Positions 49,683 to 57,123 of a stretch of 64,000 nucleotides of DNA are shown here, piece after piece. The notes beneath the pieces are model-generated. The model was not told the origin of the DNA and searched no databases. It saw only the letters and a list, made by a program, of their open reading frames with translations. The first letter of the stretch is position 1, and the number at the start of each line of letters is the position of its first letter. The translations under genes were made by a program, and so were the position numbers. The DNA lies in the NCBI RefSeq assembly GCF_011320225.1, contig NZ_JAAOEN010000008.1, positions 62,001 to 126,000 on the forward strand. Direction: 5' to 3'. This stretch comes from Phytoactinopolyspora limicola. Lineage in GTDB: Bacteria > Actinomycetota > Actinomycetes > Jiangellales > Jiangellaceae.

Positions 49683-50750
49683 ATGGATCTGCCCGTGATG
49701 CCGCCGGTGGTGCCGATGCTGGCACGGTCGGCGAAGAAGCTCCCGCCCGCTGCGCACTATGAGGGCAAGTGGGACGGCTTCCGCGCCATCATCTTCCGCG
49801 ACGGCGACGACGTGGAGATCGGCAGCCGCAACGAGCGGCCGATGACGCGGTACTTTCCGGAGGTCGTCGCGGCCGCCCGGGAACACCTGCCGCCGCGGTG
49901 TGTCGTCGACGGCGAACTGATCATCGTCACCGACGACCACCTCGACTTCGAGCGCCTCCTCGACCGCATCCATCCGGCTGAATCGAGGGTCCGCGAACTT
50001 GCCGAGCGGACTCCGGCCAGCTTCGTCGCCTTCGACGTGTTGGCGCTCGGCGACACCAACCACATGGCCGACCCGTTCAGCCACCGCCGCGAGGTCCTCG
50101 CCGCTGCACTCGCCGACGCCGGCCCACCGGTGTACCTGACCCAGGCCACCACCGACCAAGCCACCGCTCAGCAGTGGTTCGAGCAGTTCGAGGGGGCTGG
50201 CCTGGACGGGCTGATCGCTAAGGGCCTCGACGACTCGTACCGCCCCGGCGAACGTATCCTCACCAAGATCAAACACGATCGCACCGCCGAGTGCGTCGTC
50301 GCCGGGTTCCGCTGGCACAAGAGCGGCGGGGTGGTCGGATCGCTGCTGCTGGGTTTGTACGACGACGCCGGAGCGCTCCACTTCATCGGGGTGAGCGCGT
50401 CGTTCGCGATGAAACGCCGCGCCGAGCTGGTCGACGAGCTCGAGCCGTATCGGATGTCCGACGACACCGTCGCCGAACACCCGTGGGCCGAGTGGGCCCA
50501 GGCCGAGGCACACGAGAGCACCCGGCTGCCGGGCGGGCAGAGCCGGTGGAGTGCCGGCAAGGACATGTCGTGGCAGCCGCTGCGGCCGGAACTGGTCGTC
50601 GAAGTCGCCTACGACCACATGCAGGGCACCCGCCTACGGCACACCGCGCAGTTCCGCCGCTGGCGGCCGGACCGTGACCCGCGCAGCTGCACCTATGACC
50701 AATTGCAGGAGCCGGTCAGCTTCGACATCGCCGAGGTGCTCGCCGGCTGA
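49683..50750 (+). CDS. ligC: ATP-dependent DNA ligase, LigC-type
   Basis: A 355-residue ligase. The adenylation lysine is Lys29 in HYEGKWDGFRAI, with further nucleotidyltransferase motifs ERPMTRYFPEV, CVVDGELII, ASFVAFDVLALG, GLDGLIAKG and ILTKIKHDRTAECVVAGFRW. The OB-fold domain follows (GVVGSLLLGLYDDAGALHFI, then LRPELVVEVAYDHMQG). It has no nuclease or polymerase domain, which makes it LigC-like. Such ligases act with LigD or in base-excision repair. TAGTGT at 49671-49676, seven bases upstream of the ATG, suggests a leaderless mRNA; GTG 49677 is an alternative. It is divergent from the Usp-like gene. Confidence 0.93.
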   Translation: MDLPVMPPVVPMLARSAKKLPPAAHYEGKWDGFRAIIFRDGDDVEIGSRNERPMTRYFPEVVAAAREHLPPRCVVDGELIIVTDDHLDFERLLDRIHPAESRVRELAERTPASFVAFDVLALGDTNHMADPFSHRREVLAAALADAGPPVYLTQATTDQATAQQWFEQFEGAGLDGLIAKGLDDSYRPGERILTKIKHDRTAECVVAGFRWHKSGGVVGSLLLGLYDDAGALHFIGVSASFAMKRRAELVDELEPYRMSDDTVAEHPWAEWAQAEAHESTRLPGGQSRWSAGKDMSWQPLRPELVVEVAYDHMQGTRLRHTAQFRRWRPDRDPRSCTYDQLQEPVSFDIAEVLAG

Positions 50751-50873
50751 TCGACGCCAGGCACCTGCCGTCTGGTCCCCAGCGCGTTCGGAGCAACGAC
50801 GGCGTCCCGCGGTGGATGGGTGGAAAATCCGTTGCCGGCCCTCGAAAGGCTACGTAGCATCGATTTTCCGATC

Positions 50874-52679
50874 ATGAACTCTCAGCTAGACGCCTCCCAT
50901 CCCGACGCCCGCCGGCTGGTCCTTTCGACGTTGCGCCCTGGCCGGCGGGCAATGTTCGCGCTGGTTCTCGCGGTCCTGGCGGCTACCGTCCTGCCGTTGG
51001 TGGCGCCGCTGTTCACCCGGCGGTTCGTCGACGGCGCGATGGCCGGCGACGGTCTCCGGCTGTTGACCTTCATCGCCCTCGGGTATCTGGGGTTCGCCGT
51101 CGCCGGTCAACTCGCCCGGATGCTCACCGCATGGCTGGCCAGCCGGCTGGCCTGGGACGGCACCAACCGACTACGTGAACTACTCGCGGCGCACGCGCTC
51201 GGCCTCGACATGGCGTATCACCGCCAGCGCACACCGGGCGAGATGATCGAGCGGGTCGACGGAGATGTCGACGCCATCGCACAATTCGTCGTCGCCTTCC
51301 TGCTCGACGTCGTGGTCAGCGTGTTGTTGCTGTTCGGCGTGGTGGCCGTGGTGTTCGCCGTCGACCCGCGGATCGGCGCCGTATTGCTGGTGTACTGCGT
51401 AGCGCTGGTGGTTGGCATGGTTCGGGCGCAACGCCTGGCCGTGCCCGCGGCCACTACCGTGCGCCAGCGGCACGCGGCCTTGTTCGGTCAGCTGGAGGAG
51501 CGGCTGGCCGGCGCGGAAGACATCCGGGCCAACGGCGCCGGCCACCACGTCGTCAACCGATTGCACCAGAGCAGCGCCGAACTCTACCGGGCCGATCTGC
51601 GAGCCGAGCGGATCGCCGGTGGGCTTTACGCCGGAACCACGGTGGCCTTCGCCGTCGGCACCGCGCTGGTTCTCGGCATGGCGGCGTGGGGACACAACGC
51701 CGGCACTCTCACCGTTGGCACCGCCGTGTTGCTGTTTCAGTACATGCAGATGGTGCGGGCCCCGTTCGAGCGGCTCATCGACCAGTTGAAGAACTATCAG
51801 AAGGCACTGGCCGCGGTGTCGCGAGTGGGTGGTCTGCTGGCGGAGCAGCGGACACTCCCGGTGCCGGCACACCCACAGCCGTTGCCACCGGTCGGTCCGC
51901 TCAGCATCGACATGGACGGGGTCGCGTTTGCCTACCCGGACGACGACGAGCAGATACTGGCCGACGTCGACCTCCACCTGGCACCGGGGGAGACCCTCGG
52001 ACTGGTCGGGCGCACCGGCAGCGGCAAAACCACCATCGCCAGGATGGTGCTACGGCTGTACGACCCTACCGCCGGCTCGGTGCGCGTCGGCGGCGTAGAC
52101 CTGCGCGACGTCGGCCTGGCCGACCTGCACCAGCGGGTCTGTGTCGTCACCCAAGACGTGCAGTTGTTCGCGGCAAGCGTGCGCGACAACCTGACGTTGT
52201 TCCGGGCCAGCGACAGCACGGCAAGCCCAGACGCGAGCGCCGACGTCCCGCCGGACATCGACGGCGCCATGTCGGAGACGAACACCGACCGGTACTCCGA
52301 TGATCGGCTGCGGTCCGTCCTCGCCGAGGTCGGCCTGGAAGACTGGCTCGATGCGCTGCCGGACGGTCTCGACACCGTCCTCGGCCCACAAGGTGAAGGG
52401 GTCTCCGCCGGGGAAGCGCAGTTGCTCGCCTTCGCCCGCGCGTTCCTCACCAACGCCGGCGTGGTCGTGCTCGACGAAGCGTCCAGCCGGCTCGATCCCG
52501 CGACCGAACTGCGCATCGATGCCGCCCTCGACCGCCTGCTGGCCGCGCGGACCGGCGTGTTGATCGCCCACCGGTTGTCGTCGCTGTCGCGGGTCGACAA
52601 GATCGCCGTCGTCGACGATGGCCGGGTCATGGAGTATGGACGACGGGCCGAGCTCGACGCCGCGGGGGTGGCCCGATGA
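50874..52679 (+). CDS. ABC exporter half-transporter with degenerate signature motif
   Basis: A 601-residue fused membrane and ATPase protein of the type IV exporter class. Six helices fill the first 310 residues. The ATPase has Walker A GLVGRTGSGKTTIARM, Walker B VVVLDEASSRLDP with the catalytic Glu, and the switch His in LIAHRLSSL. The signature reads VSAGEAQLLAFARAFL instead of LSGGQ, so this motif is degenerate. It overlaps the second half-transporter by four bases (ATGA). An unusually long acidic insert (about residues 443-475, rich in Asp and Ser) precedes the signature. The ATG at 50874 is chosen; a GTG at 50820 in frame adds 18 residues. Confidence 0.9.
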   Translation: MNSQLDASHPDARRLVLSTLRPGRRAMFALVLAVLAATVLPLVAPLFTRRFVDGAMAGDGLRLLTFIALGYLGFAVAGQLARMLTAWLASRLAWDGTNRLRELLAAHALGLDMAYHRQRTPGEMIERVDGDVDAIAQFVVAFLLDVVVSVLLLFGVVAVVFAVDPRIGAVLLVYCVALVVGMVRAQRLAVPAATTVRQRHAALFGQLEERLAGAEDIRANGAGHHVVNRLHQSSAELYRADLRAERIAGGLYAGTTVAFAVGTALVLGMAAWGHNAGTLTVGTAVLLFQYMQMVRAPFERLIDQLKNYQKALAAVSRVGGLLAEQRTLPVPAHPQPLPPVGPLSIDMDGVAFAYPDDDEQILADVDLHLAPGETLGLVGRTGSGKTTIARMVLRLYDPTAGSVRVGGVDLRDVGLADLHQRVCVVTQDVQLFAASVRDNLTLFRASDSTASPDASADVPPDIDGAMSETNTDRYSDDRLRSVLAEVGLEDWLDALPDGLDTVLGPQGEGVSAGEAQLLAFARAFLTNAGVVVLDEASSRLDPATELRIDAALDRLLAARTGVLIAHRLSSLSRVDKIAVVDDGRVMEYGRRAELDAAGVAR

Positions 52680-54514
52680 ACCGGCCGCGCGGGGTGTGGC
52701 TAGTGATCGGACGGCTGGCCATGGTGACCCCGTCCCGGTATCTCGGCGGCGGTGTGTTGTGGGTGCTGCTCTTCGTCGCACCCCTGCTCAGCGGGCTCGT
52801 ACTGCAGGCGCTCTTCGACTCGATCAGCGGTGAACGGACCGCATCGCTGGACGCGGCGTTGTGGCTGTGCGCGGCGTTCGTCGCGGTGGAGCTGGTGCGG
52901 GGTGGGCTGTTCTGGTCGGCGCTAGTGCTGTGGGCCTACTGGTGGAACGGGGCCGGCACTACCCTGCGGGCCAACACGTTGCGCTCCATCCTCACCGCAC
53001 GGGGGCCAGCGAAGAGCCGGTTGCCGCATTCCTCCGGCGAGGCCGTGGCCCGGTTCAGAGACGACGTCAACGATCTAGTGATGGTGACCGACCAGTTGGT
53101 CGACCTCATTGGTGCCATCCTGTTCGCCGCCGGTGCCTTCGCCATCATGGCCAGCATCGATCCCGTCATCACCGTCGTGCTCGTGCTCCCGCTCACGGTG
53201 ATCGCCGTGCTGAACCGGATGCTGCGGGTCGTCATCGCGCGGATCCACCGGCGGGCCCGGCAACTCGGCGCGGTCGTGACGGCCTACATCGGAGAGACGT
53301 TCGCCGGGGTCCTCGCCATCAAAACCGCCGGCGCCGAGCAGGCCGTCCTGCGCCGGCTTCGCGAGCACAACCGTCGGCGCCGGGATGCCGCGGTCAAGGA
53401 CCGGCTGGCTATGGACATGCTCGACACCGCGACGAGCGCCACCGTCGAGGTGAGTGTTGGTCTGGTGCTGCTGCTGGCGGCCCCGGCGATGCGCACGGGT
53501 GAGTTCACCGTAGGTGACTTCGCCTTGTTCATCAGCTACGTGAGCTGGTTGACCATGCTCCCGCGGGTGCTCGGCCGGATGCTCTACCGGGTACCGCAGG
53601 GTGCGGTAGCCACCGAGCGGCTGGGCCGGCTGATGGCTGACCACGAAGACGCCGATCACCTCTCCGAACATGCCGGTTTCTGGTTCCACTCGGACCCGCC
53701 GCCGGCGATGACCACCACCCCGGAGCGCACCGACCCACTCGAGACTCTCGAGGCGCGGGGATTAACCGTGGTGCACGACGATGCCGGACGTGGTCTACAC
53801 GACGTCGACCTGACCCTCAAACGCGGCACGTTCACCGTGGTCACCGGGGCCGTGGGAGCGGGCAAGACCACCCTCGTCCGTGCGTTGCTCGGGTTGCTGC
53901 CGCTCGACGCCGGATCGGTGTCGTGGAACGGGCGTCCCATCGACGATCCGGGCACCTTCCTCGTGCCGGACCGGGTGGCCTACGCCGGCCAGGTGCCGCG
54001 GTTGTTCTCCGAATCGCTGCGCGAGAACCTCCTGCTGGGCTGGCCGGCACCTCCGGATAGTGTCGAGGCGGCTATCGAGTTGGCCGTCTTCGACGACGAC
54101 GTCGCCGCGATGCCCGAAGGTATGGACACCGTGGTGGGTTCGCGTGGAGTGCGCCTGTCCGGTGGTCAAGTGCAACGGGCCACGGCGGCGCGGGCGCTGG
54201 TGCGCCGTCCTGATCTGCTGGTGGTGGACGACTTGTCGTCGGCATTGGACGTCGAAACCGAACGACGGCTCTGGAACCGCATCGGCACGGCCACCGGTGC
54301 CGGACACGGACCGGCAGCACTGCTGGTGGTGTCACACCGCCGGGCCGCCCTCGAACGCGCCGATCAGGTGGTGATTCTCGACCGCGGCCGGGTCGTCGGC
54401 GTCGGGCCCCTGCCGGAACTACTCCGCGACTGCCCCGAGATGCGGCGGCTGTGGAGCGAGGAACTCGTCGTCGAAGCCGAGGAAGACACACAGGCCGACC
54501 AGCGGCGCGGTTAG
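52676..54514 (+). CDS. ABC exporter half-transporter with Asp replacing the catalytic Glu
   Basis: A 612-residue partner of the preceding protein. Six helices are followed by an ATPase with Walker A VTGAVGAGKTTLVRAL, a canonical signature RLSGGQVQRATAARAL and the switch His in LLVVSHRRAALER. Walker B ends in VVDDLSSALD, with Asp where the catalytic Glu should be. The two proteins therefore complement each other: the hydrolytic site would use Walker B of the first and LSGGQ of this one, and the other site would be inactive, as in known heterodimeric exporters. The substrate is unknown. It ends in a four-base overlap with the convergent reductase gene. Confidence 0.92.
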   Translation: MNRPRGVWLVIGRLAMVTPSRYLGGGVLWVLLFVAPLLSGLVLQALFDSISGERTASLDAALWLCAAFVAVELVRGGLFWSALVLWAYWWNGAGTTLRANTLRSILTARGPAKSRLPHSSGEAVARFRDDVNDLVMVTDQLVDLIGAILFAAGAFAIMASIDPVITVVLVLPLTVIAVLNRMLRVVIARIHRRARQLGAVVTAYIGETFAGVLAIKTAGAEQAVLRRLREHNRRRRDAAVKDRLAMDMLDTATSATVEVSVGLVLLLAAPAMRTGEFTVGDFALFISYVSWLTMLPRVLGRMLYRVPQGAVATERLGRLMADHEDADHLSEHAGFWFHSDPPPAMTTTPERTDPLETLEARGLTVVHDDAGRGLHDVDLTLKRGTFTVVTGAVGAGKTTLVRALLGLLPLDAGSVSWNGRPIDDPGTFLVPDRVAYAGQVPRLFSESLRENLLLGWPAPPDSVEAAIELAVFDDDVAAMPEGMDTVVGSRGVRLSGGQVQRATAARALVRRPDLLVVDDLSSALDVETERRLWNRIGTATGAGHGPAALLVVSHRRAALERADQVVILDRGRVVGVGPLPELLRDCPEMRRLWSEELVVEAEEDTQADQRRG

Positions 54515-55293
54515 CCGGACGGCGCCAGCCACCGGGTCAGCAGCGTGCCGTCTGCTTCGATCACATGGGCAAGCCTCCACGGGCTGCCGTCGACGGGGGC
54601 ACCGTCGAGGATGTGGGTGGCGTAGCCGCCAGCGAGCATGGGTGTCATGGTGTAGCAGAGTTCGTCGAGCACACCGGCCTGTACCACGTGGGCCAGCAGT
54701 TGTGGCCCGCCCTCACACAGCACCCGCGGCAGGCCCCGCTCGGCCAGGTGCGCCATCGCGGCGGGAAGATCGATGTCGGTGTCGCCGGCGACGATCACGT
54801 CGGCGACCTCGGCCAGCGCGGAGCGCCGATCGGTAGGCGCCGCGTCGACGGTGAACACGATGGTGCGTTGCGGTGAGCCGGTCAGCTCTTCGGCGCGCGT
54901 GAACAGGGGCGACGCCGGATGCAGGTCCAGTCTGCGGCTGACGACGGCCATCGGCGGCGAGGCCGAGCGGCCCGCGCGCAGCCCGGCGAACCGTGGGTTG
55001 GGTTCGGCCGGGCCGTAGCGCTCGGCACGGGCGGTTCCGGCGCCAACGAGCACCACGTCGGCCAGCGCCCGCAACAACGCAAGAACATGCTGGTCAGCCG
55101 GGGAGGATAAGGTTCCGGAACGGCCATCGTGGCCCTGCGCAGCACCGTCGATGCTGCTGACCATGTTGGCTCGCAGCCATACGTGGCGCCCGTCGACGTC
55201 CGGATATCCGTAGGCCGCGGCCAAGCGGTCCGGCCGGGTGAGATCGGCATCCGGGTCCATCGCGGAACCGCGGGGCGGGTAGATCAGGCGCAT
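54511..55293 (-). CDS. RibD C-terminal-type pyrimidine reductase
   Basis: A 260-residue protein of the dihydrofolate reductase-like RibD_C family, which in riboflavin synthesis reduces the ribosyl side chain of a pyrimidine intermediate with NADPH. Motifs include WLRANMVSSIDGAAQGHDGR, LRALADVVLVGAGTARAERY, a central Rossmann-like region and LPRVLCEGGPQLLAHVVQAG. It lacks the deaminase domain and no other rib gene is near, so its real substrate could differ. The ATG at 55293 is chosen from the family N-terminus (RLIYPPRG); the ribosome site is poor. Confidence 0.88.
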   Translation of the reverse strand: MRLIYPPRGSAMDPDADLTRPDRLAAAYGYPDVDGRHVWLRANMVSSIDGAAQGHDGRSGTLSSPADQHVLALLRALADVVLVGAGTARAERYGPAEPNPRFAGLRAGRSASPPMAVVSRRLDLHPASPLFTRAEELTGSPQRTIVFTVDAAPTDRRSALAEVADVIVAGDTDIDLPAAMAHLAERGLPRVLCEGGPQLLAHVVQAGVLDELCYTMTPMLAGGYATHILDGAPVDGSPWRLAHVIEADGTLLTRWLAPSG

Positions 55294-55446
55294 ACCCCGA
55301 TTCCACCAGAACGGGGACGTGACCGTCGGTGTTGCAGTGGTGCCGGGGCGGGCGTGTCGAGGTGGTGCGGCTTGGTGCGGGGTGGTGCGGGGTGGCGGCC
55401 CGCACCCGTACCACCACGCCATGGTGGACGGCCTATCCTGTCAACC

Positions 55447-56502
55447 GTGCCCGATCAGCTGGTGAGCCGACGCCCGGAGGTTCCGGCATCCCGTCTGATC
55501 GCCGAGATGGTGCCACCGCCGCGGTTCGCCGCGGTCAGCTTCGACACCTATATTCCCGACCCCTCCCAGCCCTCACAGAACGAAGCAGTTGTCGCGCTGC
55601 GGTCCTTCGCCGGGGCCGTCGTCGACGTCGGTGGGTCGTCAGTCCGGTGGTGGCGACGACGTGGACGCGGGTCTGGCCCGGCCCGATCCGCCGACATCAG
55701 CCGGCCCGGTATGTACGTCGATGGTGGGTTCGGGGTGGGGAAGACCCACTTGCTCGCGTCACTCTGGCATGCCGCTGACCTTCCAGCCGAACAGAAGACG
55801 TTCTGTACGTTCGTCGAGTTGACCCACCTGGTTGGTGCACTCGGGTTCGCAGCGACGGTCGACGCATTGTCGAGGCGTCGACTGGTGTGCATCGACGAGT
55901 TCGAACTCGACGACCCCGGCGACACCGTGTTGGTGTCCACCCTGCTGAACCGGCTGACCGAAGCCGGTGTGCGGCTGGCCGCCACAAGCAACACGCTGCC
56001 CGACAAGCTGGGAGAGGGACGTTTCGCCGCCGCCGACTTCCTCCGCGAGATCCAGGCACTCGCGGCGCGGTTCACCGTGGTACGAGTGGACGGCGAGGAC
56101 TACCGGCACCGAGGCCTGCCCGCGGCGCCGGAACCGCCGGGCGACGACTCCGTCGCTGCGCGCGCCGCCAACACGGCTGGGTCGACGCTGGACGACTTCA
56201 GCACGCTCTGCGACCACCTGGCCCAGGTGCATCCGTCCCGGTATGGGCCGATGCTGGACGGGGTGCGGCAGGTGTACCTGACCGGTGTGACAACCGTGGC
56301 CGACCAGAACGTCGCACTGCGTCTAGTGGTGTTGGCCGACCGCCTCTACGACCGTGAGGTCCCGGTGGTCGCCAGCGGAGTGCGGCTGGACCGGCTGTTC
56401 GCGCCGGAGCTGTTGACCGGGGGATACCGCAAGAAGTACCACCGCGCGGTGAGCCGCCTCGTCGCCCTGGCCCGCGACGCCCCTCCCGCGTTGTGCACCT
56501 GA
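55447..56502 (+). CDS. zapE: AFG1/ZapE family ATPase
   Basis: A 351-residue P-loop ATPase. Walker A is VDGGFGVGKTHLLASLWH, Walker B is RLVCIDEFELDDPGDTVLVS, and sensor-like ATSNTLPDKLGEGRF follows. RFAAVSFDTYIPDPSQPSQN near the start and FAPELLTGGYRKKYHRAVSR near the end are typical. ZapE of E. coli acts on the Z ring, and mitochondrial Afg1 in protein turnover; the actinobacterial role is not settled. The GTG at 55447 lies seven bases after TATCCT (55434-55439), so the message may be leaderless. Its stop codon TGA (56500-56502) is inside the left end of the noncoding inverted element. Confidence 0.88.
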   Translation: MPDQLVSRRPEVPASRLIAEMVPPPRFAAVSFDTYIPDPSQPSQNEAVVALRSFAGAVVDVGGSSVRWWRRRGRGSGPARSADISRPGMYVDGGFGVGKTHLLASLWHAADLPAEQKTFCTFVELTHLVGALGFAATVDALSRRRLVCIDEFELDDPGDTVLVSTLLNRLTEAGVRLAATSNTLPDKLGEGRFAAADFLREIQALAARFTVVRVDGEDYRHRGLPAAPEPPGDDSVAARAANTAGSTLDDFSTLCDHLAQVHPSRYGPMLDGVRQVYLTGVTTVADQNVALRLVVLADRLYDREVPVVASGVRLDRLFAPELLTGGYRKKYHRAVSRLVALARDAPPALCT

Positions 56503-57123
56503 TCTTCGTTTTGACGCCTGATCGTTTTCATGGCGACGATCAGGTGCGTCGGTGGTGGCGACGGGCAGTGTCGACGCGCGGTTGCCGCGCCTGATCGTCT
56601 CCACGATGTGGGACGGTTGGCGATCAGATGCGTGAACCGTCGCATGGCGTCTGGTAGCGCATCTGATCGTGTCGAGGCGGCACCGTGCTATGCGGATGTG
56701 GCGGTGGCCTGCGGGGCGGATGTGGCGGGGTGCCGGTGCCGACTACTCCAGGGGGTTGTCCGGGGCTTGCCGGGGTAGCCCGGTGTGCCAGGACCTGGGT
56801 TGGTGCGTTGACCGCCTCCACAACTGCGACATTTCACCCACGGCAACAAGCGGCCAGCGCACCAGGCCTTCGTCCGACGGTGCTGCCCTCGTCCGTTGGC
56901 GGGCACCCGTGCGCCCTGCGCGTCCACGTAGCGCCCATTGCGACGCGATCAGATGCACTACCGGACGCCATGCGACGGTTGGCGCATCTGATCGCCAAGC
57001 GTCCCACATCGTGGAGACGATCAGGTGCGGCAACCGCGCGTCGCCACTGGCCGTCGTCACCACCGACGCACCTGATCGTCGCCATGAAAACGATCAGGCG
57101 TCAAAACGGAGATCAGGTGCACA
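56492..57123. repeat. Noncoding element with 184-bp inverted arms (first copy)
   Basis: Arm A (56492-56675) and arm B (56940-57123) are inverted copies of 184 bases that align without gaps and differ at about 12 positions. The centre (56676-56939, 264 bases) has no gene or clear repeat. The outer ends read TGTGCACCTGATC. Each arm contains a hairpin CCTGATCGT/ACGATCAGG with a 10-base loop and a second hairpin based on GATCAGATGC and GCATCTGATC. The stop codons of both convergent neighbours (ZapE-type and HelD-type) lie in the terminal CCTGATC. No transposase is encoded. Confidence 0.93.

Noticed and set aside
50874-54514. CydDC assembly transporter for the cytochrome bd oxidase
   Set aside because: The pair is 6 kb from cydAB, has no CydDC-specific feature that can be seen, and generic heterodimeric exporters look the same.
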